Source: an uncultured Bacteroidales bacterium (lineage in GTDB: Bacteria > Bacteroidota > Bacteroidia > Bacteroidales > Muribaculaceae). Taken from it: a DNA stretch of 64,000 nt. Shown here piece after piece: positions 31,304-40,292 of this stretch. The DNA lies in assembly GCA_902760865.1 (NCBI GenBank), contig CACWID010000007.1, positions 90,427-154,426 of the forward strand. Reading direction: 5' to 3'. A program made the position numbers and the translations under genes. The notes under the pieces were generated by a model that made no database searches, was not told where the DNA came from, and saw nothing but the letters and a program-made list of their open reading frames with translations. Within the stretch, counting starts at the first letter, position 1. Every line of letters begins with the position of its first letter.

Positions 31304-31944
31304 TGAAGAACTGGTACATCCGACATATTGCCCTGATTCTCCTTGCGACAGCCTCGCTCACAGCGGTTGCCCAAGAGGAGCCTCATGACACGGTCTATTT
31401 CTACACGACCTGGACCCAAATTTTTGACATGGCCCCCGAGACGATGGTTGTTGACCCGGCGATTGACGTCTATTCCCCCTTCGAGCTCTATGTGGAAACC
31501 GGCGATAAGAAGGCCAACAAGAGAATCAAGAATGAGTATATTGCCGCCTCTCTGGGTGACAGCACATGGCTGGTCAACAGTAATTACCTGAAGGAGAACT
31601 TCAAGGGCGACAGCAAGGATCTGTATGGCTATGTGCCGTTGTTTTTCAGTGAGAAAGTGGCCTATGCGGTCGCCGAGGAATGCTGGTATGCCGAGCGTGG
31701 CAACGTGAGTTACAATGTGCTCTCGACCCATAACTACTATATTGATTTTGCCCAACGCATGGTAACAAGGATTGACGCCAAGGCTCTGAGCGCTCTGTTG
31801 GCCGATTATTCAGACCTGAGGATGCGTTTCGAGGGTTTCAAGGACAATAATAAAAGCGCGATTCTCAACGACTTCTTTTACCGGTATGTTGACCGTGCCA
31901 ATGAAGATGTCCTGCGACCTTACATTCTCGACCTTGTTGAGTGA
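31300..31944 (+). CDS. Exported protein of the paralogous family, copy 4 of 4
   Basis: A 214-residue paralogue, start overlapping the stop of copy 3. The signal peptide matches that of copy 3. The N-terminal block HDTVYFYTTWTQIF and LGDSTWLVNSNYL are kept, but the C-terminal motif is the most diverged of the four: LLADYSDLRMRFEGFKDNNK instead of LLEDYHDLQMRYEGMKDYKK. The importer lipoprotein gene starts 18 bp downstream, so the quartet is bracketed by maf and a metal/cofactor-type ABC importer in one apparent operon. Confidence 0.82.
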   Translation: MMKNWYIRHIALILLATASLTAVAQEEPHDTVYFYTTWTQIFDMAPETMVVDPAIDVYSPFELYVETGDKKANKRIKNEYIAASLGDSTWLVNSNYLKENFKGDSKDLYGYVPLFFSEKVAYAVAEECWYAERGNVSYNVLSTHNYYIDFAQRMVTRIDAKALSALLADYSDLRMRFEGFKDNNKSAILNDFFYRYVDRANEDVLRPYILDLVE

Positions 31945-31962
31945 CGTTCTACAATAACTGAA

Positions 31963-33096
31963 ATGATCATGATAAAAAGTTTTAACCCGATAATTATCCT
32001 CACCGCAACCCTGTTGCTGCTCTCCTCCTGCCTCAGAGGGGGCGGGCACGGCGCCGGTAATACGCTAGGTACGCAAGACTCGGTCATCACGGCTGCCAAA
32101 CTGCTGTCGATGCAGCGCACCGACCATTATACGGTGGTCACCGTGGGCGACCCGTGGAAGGGTGGGGTGCTGCACCGCTATGTGCTGGTGCCCCGCGATT
32201 CGGTGCTGCCCGACGACCTGCCTGAGGGCACCGTGGTGCGTACGCCCGTCAGCCGCGCACTGGTCTATTCGTCAGTCCACACGAGCCTGCTGGACGAGTT
32301 GGGAGCCATCGGGGCCGTACGCGGTGTCGTGGACAAGCAGTACTTCATCGACGACTACATTTCCCGTGGCGTGGCAACGGGCGAGATTGCCGATTGCGGC
32401 AACTCGATGAATCCGACGGTGGAAAAAGTCATCGACATGCAGCCCGACGCCATCCTGCTGTCACCCTACCAGGATGCCAGTTACGGCCAAATTGCCAAGA
32501 TGGACATCCCGATTATCGAGTGTGCCGACTATCTGGAATATGACCCGCTGGGCAGGGCCGAGTGGGTGAAATTCTATGGCGAGCTGGTGGGCAAGCGCGA
32601 TGAGGCCGACAGCCTCTATCAAGCCGTCGTGACGGCCTATAACGACATGAAACAGAAGGCCGCGGGGGCTGAGAACCGCCCCACGGTCGTGACCGAGATG
32701 GTCATCAGCGGCATCTGGAACGTGCCGGGCGGACAGAGTTACATGGCGCGCATCCTGGGCGATGCGGGCGGCAAGTACCTCTGGGCCGACGACAAGAACA
32801 CGGGCTCGTTGGCGCTGGACTTCAACCAGGTGCTGGCTGTGGCCCAAGATGCCGAGTACTGGTTCATCAAGTGGACCAACATCAATTCGCTCAGGGACCT
32901 GCAGGGCGCCTATGACCTGAACAAGGAGATGGCCGCCTTCAAGAACAAGCGCGTCTATGTGTGCGACACCGACAAGACCCGCTTCTTTGACCGAATACCT
33001 TTCCATCCCGAGGTGCTGCTGCGCGAGTTCGCCGCCATCATGCATCCCGAATTGTTCCCCGACTACCAAAACCAGATGTACCACCACATTGACTGA
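31963..33096 (+). CDS. ABC importer substrate-binding lipoprotein (FecB/BtuF type)
   Basis: A 377-residue lipoprotein; the lipobox LLLSSC puts the lipidated cysteine at 23. The mature protein has the two-lobe fold of class III periplasmic binding proteins linked by a long helix: VYSSVHTSLLDELGAIGAVR begins the first lobe, and VIDMQPDAILLSPYQ and PIIECADYLEYDPLGRAEWV are typical of Fe-siderophore, heme or cobalamin binding proteins. The permease and ATPase follow at once (7 and 35 bp spacers). No cobalamin riboswitch is visible upstream. The ligand cannot be stated; iron complex or corrinoid are the likely options. Confidence 0.87.
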   Translation: MIMIKSFNPIIILTATLLLLSSCLRGGGHGAGNTLGTQDSVITAAKLLSMQRTDHYTVVTVGDPWKGGVLHRYVLVPRDSVLPDDLPEGTVVRTPVSRALVYSSVHTSLLDELGAIGAVRGVVDKQYFIDDYISRGVATGEIADCGNSMNPTVEKVIDMQPDAILLSPYQDASYGQIAKMDIPIIECADYLEYDPLGRAEWVKFYGELVGKRDEADSLYQAVVTAYNDMKQKAAGAENRPTVVTEMVISGIWNVPGGQSYMARILGDAGGKYLWADDKNTGSLALDFNQVLAVAQDAEYWFIKWTNINSLRDLQGAYDLNKEMAAFKNKRVYVCDTDKTRFFDRIPFHPEVLLREFAAIMHPELFPDYQNQMYHHID

Positions 33097-33103
33097 CATT
33101 CCC

Positions 33104-34138
33104 ATGACATATCGTCGCTTTTCCTTTACCATCATGGCCTTGATCGTGCTGCTGGTGGCGCTGGTGCTGGCCTGTCTGGCCTTCGGCTCGGTGGACATCC
33201 CTGCCGGCAAGATTGTTGACATCCTCACGGGCAAGGGCAGCGGCAACAAGGCGTGGGACATCATAATCATGCAGTCGCGCATCCCGATGATAGCTACTGC
33301 GGCGCTGGCCGGCGCGGCCTTGTCGATATCCGGCTTGTTGCTGCAGACGACCTTCAACAACCCGCTGGCCGGGCCGTCGATCCTGGGCGTCTCCTCGGGC
33401 GCGGGGCTGGGCGTTGCCATTGTCATCCTGGCCATGGGCGGTTCGTTGGGCGGACTGCTGGGCGAGAATGTGGGCAGCTATATGGCCATCCTGCTCGGTG
33501 CGCTGATGGGCGCTGGCGTGGTGCTGGTAATCCTGATTGCCTTCTCGGCCATCGTGCGCAGCAACACCATGTTGCTCATCATCGGCATCCTCGTCAGCTA
33601 CCTCACCTCGAGCGTCGTGCAGCTGCTCAACTCGGTGGCGACCGAGGAGGGCGTACACAACTACGTGTCGTGGGGTTTCGGCAACTTCTCGGGCGTGAAT
33701 GCAGCCCAGATGCCGATCTATGCTGGTATCATCATCCTGGCGCTTATTGCGTCGGCCATGATGGTCAAGCCGCTGAATGCGCTGCTGCTGGGCACTCGCT
33801 ATGCCCGCAACCTGGGTGTCAACGTGCCGATGACGCGCAACATCCTGCTGGTCATTACGGGAGTCTTGACTGCCGTGGTGACGGCCTTCTGTGGTCCCAT
33901 CGGCTTTATCGGCCTGGTGGTTCCTCACATCGCGCGCATGTCGTTGGGCACGAGCAACCATGCCCGACTGGTGCCTGCCACTATCCTTGCCGGTGCCGAC
34001 ATCGCCCTGCTGTGCGCCCTGGTCAGCGTGTGCAACCCTCACGGCATCATCCCGATCAATGCCATCACACCCATTATCGGCGTGCCCATCATCCTCTACA
34101 TCATCCTTAACCGACGTCGCATCCAGTATTTTAATTAG
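33104..34138 (+). CDS. FecCD/BtuC-type ABC importer permease
   Basis: A 344-residue polytopic permease. The start is the ATG at 33104 (MTYRRFSF), 7 bp after the lipoprotein stop; the frame is open further upstream only as a shadow of the lipoprotein gene. About ten hydrophobic helices are evident. Family features are QSRIPMIATAALAGAALSIS, LLQTTFNNPLAGPSILGVSS, the coupling-region GTRYARNLGVN and the GPIGFIGLVVPHIAR block. Two copies are expected to pair with two ATPase subunits encoded by the next gene. The substrate is as for the binding protein. Confidence 0.93.
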   Translation: MTYRRFSFTIMALIVLLVALVLACLAFGSVDIPAGKIVDILTGKGSGNKAWDIIIMQSRIPMIATAALAGAALSISGLLLQTTFNNPLAGPSILGVSSGAGLGVAIVILAMGGSLGGLLGENVGSYMAILLGALMGAGVVLVILIAFSAIVRSNTMLLIIGILVSYLTSSVVQLLNSVATEEGVHNYVSWGFGNFSGVNAAQMPIYAGIIILALIASAMMVKPLNALLLGTRYARNLGVNVPMTRNILLVITGVLTAVVTAFCGPIGFIGLVVPHIARMSLGTSNHARLVPATILAGADIALLCALVSVCNPHGIIPINAITPIIGVPIILYIILNRRRIQYFN

Positions 34139-34173
34139 GCTTTAGTTAAAAGAAATTAATTGATTATCAATAG

Positions 34174-34959
34174 ATGAACGATAATAACGCCATATTCACG
34201 ACCCGTGACCTTGCTGTGGGATACCGCAACGGCAAAAACACGGTTACCCTGCTCAAGGAGCTCAACCTCACTCTGGAAAAAGGCAAACTCGTCGCCCTGC
34301 TCGGGCAGAACGGTGCCGGCAAATCGACCCTGCTGCGTGCCCTCACCTGTGACGAACGCCCGTTGGCGGGCTGCATCGAGGTGAACGGCAGGAATCTCGC
34401 CGAGATGAGCCAGAAGGACCGCTCGCGTCTCATCGGCCTGGTCTCGACAGAACGCATTCAAGCGGGTGCCCTCACCGTGACCGAACTTGTGGGCCTGGGT
34501 CGTCAGCCCCACACGGGTTTCCTGGGGAGGCTTGACGAGGAGGACCGTGGTATCGTGCGACAAGCAATGACCGACTCGGGCATCATCGGCAAGGCTGATG
34601 AGTATGTGGCATCGCTCAGCGACGGTGAGCGGCAGAAGGCGATGATTGCCCGCGCCCTGGCCCAGCAGACGCCCATCATCATCCTTGACGAACCCACTGC
34701 ATTCCTCGACGTGGCCAGCCGCATCGAGACGATGCGACTGCTCCAGACGTTGGCTCACGAGCGAGGCAAGGCTGTCCTGCTCTCCAGTCACGACATCTCC
34801 CAGTCGCTCATGCTCGCCGACGAACTATGGCTCATCACCACCGACCGTCAAGTCCTTACCGGCACTCCCGCCGACCTCATCAAGGCCGGCGCCATGGACC
34901 ACCTCTTCGAGAACCGCTCCATCCATTTTAACCCCACCATCCTCGATTACTCCTTCTGA
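34174..34959 (+). CDS. FecE/BtuD-type ABC importer ATPase
   Basis: A 261-residue ATP-binding subunit. Walker A is GQNGAGKST at 44-52; the signature is LSDGERQ, with Asp in place of the first Gly of LSGGQ; Walker B is PIIILDEPTAFLD, followed by the H-loop SSHD. Length is usual. The gene closes the importer operon, with a strong hairpin at 34978-35013 downstream, although that hairpin's T-run favours termination on the other strand. No further gene of the same direction follows for 2.5 kb. Confidence 0.93.
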   Translation: MNDNNAIFTTRDLAVGYRNGKNTVTLLKELNLTLEKGKLVALLGQNGAGKSTLLRALTCDERPLAGCIEVNGRNLAEMSQKDRSRLIGLVSTERIQAGALTVTELVGLGRQPHTGFLGRLDEEDRGIVRQAMTDSGIIGKADEYVASLSDGERQKAMIARALAQQTPIIILDEPTAFLDVASRIETMRLLQTLAHERGKAVLLSSHDISQSLMLADELWLITTDRQVLTGTPADLIKAGAMDHLFENRSIHFNPTILDYSF

Positions 34960-34977
34960 TGGCTCGATAGGATAAAA

Positions 34978-35013
34978 AAGAGGTGCCGCATCTTTTCTGG
35001 TGCGGCACCTCTT
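34978..35013 (-). terminator. Rho-independent terminator, mainly for the minus-strand cohesin/dockerin gene
   Basis: A 13-bp stem AAGAGGTGCCGCA / TGCGGCACCTCTT. The run AAAAAA at 34974-34979 becomes a T-run on the minus strand, right after the stop at 35044. It may also end the plus-strand importer transcript. Confidence 0.85.
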
Positions 35014-35043
35014 GTGTCAATCAACGCCTAGTTGATGCTGTGA

Positions 35044-36920
35044 TCATTGGTGGGTGAGTAGGTAGTTGATCAGATAGGTCGCGTCACTGATGTTCACCTT
35101 GTTGTCATGATTCACATCGGCCGATTCCATGTAGGCGCCTGTGGAGCCTTGAGTCAGCAGGTAGTTGATCAGGTAGGTCACGTCACTGATGTTCACCTTA
35201 TTGTCACCATTCACGTCCCCTTCGACTGCTTGAGTGCCAACATGTATCGTGGTAGATACATTCTCGGGAAACAGAGAGTCAGCAAGACCGACAATGCCAT
35301 AATCGCTTCGGTTGATGGTATAGGTGTAATCGCCGGACAGGTCTTCGGCAGCCTTGAGAGTGATGTTCACGACAACGCCGTCATTGCCCGCAATGACTCT
35401 TTCGTCATGGATGCTATAGATGGCCATGTTGCATTCGCCTTCGGGCGTAGCGTACATGAAATTACCGGTTACCCTGTCGGTAGGCTCAACACTGATTACC
35501 TCAAATCCTTCGGGGACGGTGGTAAAGATGCCGAGGGCACGGATAGGATCCTCGCAAGTGAAGGAAATGGGCAGAACGAATGTCTCACCTGGCGCAACCT
35601 GGATTTCGGGCATCGTGAAGTAACCCAGAGCACCGGGAGTGGGAGTACTGTTGACATGTACCGTGGTAGATACGTCCTCGGGATACTGGGGGTTACCTGT
35701 CATGCCTACAATGCCATAATTGCCCTGACTAATGGTGAATGTGTAATCACCGGACAGGTTTTCGGTAGCCTTCAGGGTGATGTTGACAATTGTGCCGTCA
35801 TTTCCGTCAATGGCTGCACCCGAAAGGTTATAGATGGCCACGTTGACTGTGCCTTGGGGCGTGCCATACTGGAATGTTCCGTTTACCCTGTCGGTCTTCT
35901 CGACGCTGACCACCTCAAAGCCTTCAGGAATGGATACTGCAAAGCCAAGTGAGTAGACAGAGTTCTCACAAGTGAAGGAAACGGGCAGGACGAATGTCTC
36001 CCCGGGCTCAACCTGGATTTCGGGCATCGTGAAGTAACCCAGAGCACCGGGAGTGGGAGTACTGTTGACATGTACCGTGGTAGATACGTCCTCGGTGTAC
36101 TGGGGGTTACCTGTCATGCCCACAATGCCGTAATTGCCCTGACTGACGGTGAATGTGTAATCACCAGACAGGTTTTCGGTAGCCTTCAGGGTGATGTTGA
36201 CAATCTCGCCGTCATTTCCGTCAATGGCTGCTCCCGATAAGTTATAGATAGCCACGTTGACTTTGCCTTCAGGCGTGCCATACTGGAATGTTCCGGTTAC
36301 CCTGTCGGTTTTCTCGACGCTGACCACCTCAAATCCTTCAGGAATGGATACGGCAAAGCCAAGTGAGTAGACAGAGTTCTCGCAAGTGAAGGAAACGGGC
36401 AGAACGAATGTCTCCCCGGGCTCAACCTGGATTTCGGGCATCGTGAAGTATCCCGCTCCGAGAGAGGGTTCGCCGTTAACATGTACCGTGGTAGATACAT
36501 CCTCAGGGTACTGGGGGTTACCTGCATTGCCGACGACTCCGTAGTTGCCCTGACTGACGGTGAATGTGTAATCACCGGAAGCGCTTTCATTAGCCTTCAG
36601 GGTGATGTTGACAATTGTGCCGTCATTTCCGTCAATGGCTGCTCCCGATAAGTTATAAATAGCCACGTTGACTTTGCCTTCAGGCGTGCCATACTGGAAA
36701 GTGCCGGTTACCCTGTCGGTCTTCTCGACGCTGACCACCTCAAAGTCCTCGGGAATGGAAACGGCGAAGCCAAGTGAGTAGACAGAGTTCTCGCAAGTGA
36801 AGGAAACGGGCAGAACGAATGTCTCCCCGGGCTCAACCTGGATTTCGGGCATCGTGAAGTATCCCGTGCTGTCATTGACGACAGGGCCACAAGCAGCATT
36901 AGAAAAAGTAATTTCTTCAT
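35044..36920 (-). pseudogene. Cohesin-like repeat protein with dockerin tail; signal peptide in a different frame
   Basis: The long open frame (35044-36852, 602 codons from its first Met) has four cohesin-like repeats of ~138 residues (starting PEIQVEPGETFVLPVSFTCE; later ones at residues 134, 272 and 410) and a dockerin pair at 545-602 (GDVNGDNKVNISDVTYLINY). It has no start or signal peptide in frame. A typical signal peptide, MKKLLFLMLLVAL, begins at the ATG at 36920 in another frame and runs out of frame into the first repeat. In the long frame the stretch just upstream reads AACGPVVNDSTGYF, so a one-base insertion in the signal region would join both parts, possibly as a lipoprotein (LxAC). 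The body shows no other damage, so this is either a recent frameshift, phase variation or a sequencing error. Confidence 0.75.
35221..36864 (-). repeat. Four tandem ~414-bp coding repeats
   Basis: Repeat units begin (coding sense) at 36864, 36453, 36039 and 35625. The first three are nearly identical in sequence at both DNA and protein level; the fourth has diverged (SFTCEDPIRALGIFTTVPEG against SFTCENSVYSLGFAVSIPEG). Such repeats are prone to unequal recombination. Confidence 0.88.
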
Positions 36921-37461
36921 AAGCCTGATATTATTAAAGTTAGTAAAATAGAAAATGCAATCTTCGAGTCTTGAGTTGTCAGGAAACAATACTATGCAAA
37001 ATAATTGGAGGTCAATTAAATATTTATTGCAAAAATACTTAATAGGCTGTTAATGGTACATGTTTTGATTGTTAATTATTGTTACATTCGATACTTTGCA
37101 GGGCGGGGGATGGATGGTCCTGCCAGCTCGGGTGGCAGGGGGTTATTAAGTGTGTTCAGTAGGTGTTTTTTTTGGAAAAATTATGGCCATTTATCTTCAA
37201 TGGTCATGACAAGCGGCCTATTCATTATAAATGGCTTAGTGGCTAGTTTATAAATTACTGATAATCACCGATTTGCTTTTGTTGTCTTTATCGTTTTCCA
37301 TAACTTGTGCCCCTGAATAATCCTGTGTCTCGGCTACCCATGTTGTTTATGTCGGTTGGGTTGCTTTTAAATATCTGTTAATCAATTATTTGCGATTGAT
37401 GCGTTTGAAGTCGCAAAGTCACTTTGTGGCTTAAAAATTTGGTCAATTCAAAAGGATGACT
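36921..37461. other. Gene-free AT-rich region
   Basis: No convincing gene. A 66-codon frame at 37053-37253 has no promoter or family-like sequence. A small hairpin, CCTGCCA-GCTCGGG-TGGCAGG, lies at about 37119-37139. The region should contain the promoter of the minus-strand cohesin gene, but no strong -7 box was found. Confidence 0.5.
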
Positions 37462-37469
37462 TACCTTTG
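37462..37469 (+). promoter_or_regulatory. -7 box of the gene at 37496
   Basis: TACCTTTG followed by CA, 26 bp before the start codon, the same geometry as at tgt. Confidence 0.65.
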
Positions 37470-37495
37470 CATTACAAACCAATTACTAACAACTT

Positions 37496-37888
37496 ATGCT
37501 AAGACGATTTTTTTTAGCGCTTGCTGTTGTGATTGCTGTGTCTGCCGTGGGGCAGGAATATAAACTGCACGCTACCAAATATCACCCTGGACAGGGTGGT
37601 GCTGGTTGGGTAACAGCAAGCGGAGACCGAATCAATTATGATAAGTTGAAAAACTATCAGATTCGATGGGTCGCTCTCTCGCATGACATGTTTAACCAAC
37701 ATGGCTTCAAAATGGGCGACGTGATTATTGTGGAGAGTGAGTCCACGCCCTCGCTGAATGGCGAGTGGGTGGTGAAGGACAAGATGGGCAAGCGCCTGCG
37801 CAAGCGCATCGATTTCCTCACTCCGCGAGGTGACAAGTACAACTTCCGCAACGGAGCGGTCACCATTCGCAAGAAGAAGAAAGATTAA
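37496..37888 (+). CDS. Exported double-psi beta-barrel (RlpA/3D-like) protein
   Basis: A 130-residue protein with a signal peptide (RRFFLALAVVIAVSAVGQ). The mature ~110 residues, with HATKYHPGQGGAGWVTASGD, VALSHDMFNQHGFKMGDVII and GEWVVKDKMGKRLRKRIDFL, follow the pattern of a double-psi beta-barrel of the 3D/RlpA type, as in some cell-wall lytic or binding proteins; the aspartate in KRIDFL is where 3D domains hold a catalytic-type Asp. The tail is very basic (RKKKKD). It is a single gene with its own promoter and terminator. The family assignment is moderate and the wall-related role is inference. Confidence 0.75.
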   Translation: MLRRFFLALAVVIAVSAVGQEYKLHATKYHPGQGGAGWVTASGDRINYDKLKNYQIRWVALSHDMFNQHGFKMGDVIIVESESTPSLNGEWVVKDKMGKRLRKRIDFLTPRGDKYNFRNGAVTIRKKKKD

Positions 37889-37930
37889 ATCCTGAAGACT
37901 CCGATCGAGTAAATAGGAAAAGAAAAGATC

Positions 37931-37970
37931 AGGACGGGACAGATAACCTCTGCCTCGTCCTTTTCGTTTT
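37931..37970 (+). terminator. Terminator after the gene at 37496
   Basis: AGGACG at 37931-37936 pairs with CGTCCT at 37956-37961, with extra partial pairing in between, followed by TTTCGTTTTT. Confidence 0.6.
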
Positions 37971-37973
37971 TGG

Positions 37974-38166
37974 CGTCAGCATTGCGACACGCTAATCCGT
38001 TTGTTGTAATATTGTTTTAATCGGCCTGGCGGCCGAGAAATTAAACAAATTTGTATAAAAATTAAACAAATAATTTTTTATTATAATTTTATTAATAAAT
38101 TTGTTCAATTTCTCGCGCTACGCGCGATAAATACATGGAGATGCGTTAGCTTTGCAACAACCTCGC
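37974..38166. mobile_element. MITE-like element family 2, AT-rich palindromic copy (reverse orientation)
   Basis: The core is a long imperfect palindrome: GAGAAATTAAACAAATTT at 38034-38051 and AAATTTGTTCAATTTCTC at 38096-38113, bracketed by GC-rich hairpins CGGCCTGGCGGCCG and CGCGCTACGCGCG. The copy at 53292 has the same plan and matching sequence in the arms. Near the left end, ATTGCGACACG matches the reverse of CGTGTCGCAAT at the right end of that copy. Ends are approximate. Confidence 0.55.
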
Positions 38167-38207
38167 TTTATTTTGGCGTTGAATGATGCCGGATGGTTTG
38201 TGGCGGG

Positions 38208-40235
38208 CTATCTGACAATGACCTCGTCGGTGAAAATCCATGAGCGGTTGTCATGCGAACTTGCAAGGATGCGCAGGTAGCGGGTTTTGGCTTTGCCGTT
38301 CCATTGCCAGGTGTGGTATGAGAGTCCCCGGCGCAAGTCTTTCTCGCTGGTCTGGCGGTGGAGTTCTTGCCAGCGCTTGCCGTCGTTGCTGCCTTCGATG
38401 ACTAGCAGTGCCGGTAGATAGATGTCGGGTCCAGCATTCTGCATAAAGTCCATGCTGACGCTGGAGATGTCGATTCGTTTTCCCAGGTCGATGATGAGAT
38501 ACACACAGCTGTCACCGATGAATCCTTGCCAGCGCCCGTCGCCATGGTGCCATCCCCCGCGCAGGCCGTCGGTCAGCGTCGTCACGCCGGCGGCAGGGTA
38601 ATAGCGGTTATAGTTATGCAGGTAATTGACAGGCGCATTTTCCGCCTTGTGATGCCAGGTGGCTTTGTATTCGGGCCGTTCGCCCACCTCCTGATTCAGG
38701 TCAAAGGCGTTGATGCCGTGCTCGATGAGCGCTGCGGTAAATTGCGTTGCGCGCTGTCGGATGTCGTCACAGGCCGTGCCGCGCCATGCCTCCTCGGCTA
38801 TGGCCATCAGGCGAGGGTAGAGGTGGTTCTCAACCTCCGCACCATCGACGACATGTTCGGTCCACAGGCATGCCTGCAGGCCCTTGACGCGGCTATGTTG
38901 CTCGGTGTCGAGCCCTGCCAGCGCGTCGAATGAGGCCACATGGTCAAACGGCAGGTAGCTCCAATCCATGGGGGAGCCTGTCGGTGCATCCTGGTTGCGG
39001 TTCAGGTAGCAATGGCTGTTGGGTACCATGATCACGTCATAGCCGTTGTCGATGGCACGTCGGGCATAGTCGGCGTCACGCCAGATCATGGCGGTTTTAG
39101 CGGGATGGGCCGCATTGCCGTCGGCGATGATTTCGTCCCAACCGATGAGTTTGTGGCCATGCTCGTTCAGATAAGTGTTAACGCGCGCAATAAGGTCGGC
39201 CTGCAGGTCCGCCACCTTGTCGCCGTCCAACGTGTTCAAGTATTCTTGGCAGCGCTGGCAGGTTTTCCATGCCGTCATGTTGGCCTCGTCGCCACCGATG
39301 TGGATATACTGTGAGGGAAACAGTTCCATCACCTCATCGAGCACATTGCACAGGAACTCAAACGTCTTTTCGTTAGACGGGCACAAGTCGCCACTGTTCA
39401 TGCCCCTGATGACGGCATCGTTCGGCGTCTGGCTCAGGGCACCTGTGTCCGACAGGCATGCCAGCTCGGGATAGACGGCGAGCACTTCCTCGCTGTGACC
39501 GGGCATCTCGATTTCGGGGACAATAGTGATTCCGCGTTGGTCGGCATACTGGATGAGTTCGCGCATCTGCTCCTTGGTGTAATAGTACCCATAGGTCCCT
39601 TCGGCCGCTTCCCCCTTGCGGGTGTCCACGTACCGGCGGTCACGGTTACTCCACCAGTCGGTCCAGTCGTTCTGGGTGCGCCAGGCGGCAATCTGGGTCA
39701 GCAGCGGGTAACGGTCAATCTGCAGGCGCCATCCGGCTGCGTCGGTCAGGTGCAGGTGCAGGCGGTTGAGTTTCATGCTGGCCATGATGTCGATCTGCCG
39801 CTTGAGGCAGTCGATGTCGTAGTAATGTCTGGACACGTCGATCATGCAGCCTCGCCATTCAAACCGGGGCGCATCGTTGATGTCGCAGCAGGGTAACTTG
39901 CCATCGCGTGAGAGTTGTTGAAGCGTCTGTCCCGCATGGAGAAAGCCTGCAGCGTCACGGGCGGCAATCAGCAGCGTGTCGGCGGTGATGTGCAACCGGT
40001 AGCCCTCTTGGGGCATGGCTTCGCACGTGATAATGCACACGCGGCCCGATGTGGCATCTCCTCCCTGCAAGAAATCTTGGAGATAGAGGTTCTGTGACAG
40101 GTCAGAACAGGTGTTCTCTACACGATAGGGGCAGGTGAGGTCAAATGTCCCTGCCTGCCACTGCGCCTGTTGTGGCATGGGAATAAGCGCTTGCACAGCA
40201 GTGAGAGCGCTCAGGAGGAGATTCAGGATACTCAT
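38208..40235 (-). CDS. GH20 beta-N-acetylhexosaminidase with C-terminal F5/8-type domain
   Basis: A 675-residue exported enzyme releasing terminal N-acetylhexosamines from glycans. A signal peptide (LNLLLSALTAVQALIP) precedes the GH20b N-terminal domain (~20-120). The catalytic TIM barrel (~125-470) shows LHLHLTDAAGWRLQIDRYP and PEIEMPGHSEE, and the catalytic Asp-Glu pair D316-E317 in YIHIGGDEANM. The C-terminal ~130 residues resemble a discoidin/F5-8 type C carbohydrate-binding module (GFIGDSCVYLIIDLGKRIDI). It probably acts on host mucin or N-glycans, a common use in gut Bacteroidales. It lies 57 bp after the S41 protease gene in transcription order. Confidence 0.94.
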   Translation of the reverse strand: MSILNLLLSALTAVQALIPMPQQAQWQAGTFDLTCPYRVENTCSDLSQNLYLQDFLQGGDATSGRVCIITCEAMPQEGYRLHITADTLLIAARDAAGFLHAGQTLQQLSRDGKLPCCDINDAPRFEWRGCMIDVSRHYYDIDCLKRQIDIMASMKLNRLHLHLTDAAGWRLQIDRYPLLTQIAAWRTQNDWTDWWSNRDRRYVDTRKGEAAEGTYGYYYTKEQMRELIQYADQRGITIVPEIEMPGHSEEVLAVYPELACLSDTGALSQTPNDAVIRGMNSGDLCPSNEKTFEFLCNVLDEVMELFPSQYIHIGGDEANMTAWKTCQRCQEYLNTLDGDKVADLQADLIARVNTYLNEHGHKLIGWDEIIADGNAAHPAKTAMIWRDADYARRAIDNGYDVIMVPNSHCYLNRNQDAPTGSPMDWSYLPFDHVASFDALAGLDTEQHSRVKGLQACLWTEHVVDGAEVENHLYPRLMAIAEEAWRGTACDDIRQRATQFTAALIEHGINAFDLNQEVGERPEYKATWHHKAENAPVNYLHNYNRYYPAAGVTTLTDGLRGGWHHGDGRWQGFIGDSCVYLIIDLGKRIDISSVSMDFMQNAGPDIYLPALLVIEGSNDGKRWQELHRQTSEKDLRRGLSYHTWQWNGKAKTRYLRILASSHDNRSWIFTDEVIVR

Positions 40236-40292
40236 AGTGTTATGTACGATTGGGTGACAGTCCCTCCGTTGGGTGGGACATCACGGTAACGG

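Noticed and set aside
31700-31962. Cobalamin riboswitch before the importer
   Set aside because: The space is occupied by the fourth paralogue gene and an 18-bp gap; no B12-box-like structure could fit.
32957-33103. Upstream extension of the FecCD permease frame
   Set aside because: Out-of-frame reading of the lipoprotein gene; the membrane protein begins at MTYRRFSF.
35044-36852. Programmed ribosomal frameshift at the cohesin-like gene
   Set aside because: No slippery heptamer or downstream pseudoknot is evident in the signal-peptide region; mutation, phase variation or sequencing error is simpler.
37053-37253. A 66-codon frame in the gene-free region
   Set aside because: No promoter at a suitable distance, no signal or domain, and surrounded by non-coding AT-rich DNA.
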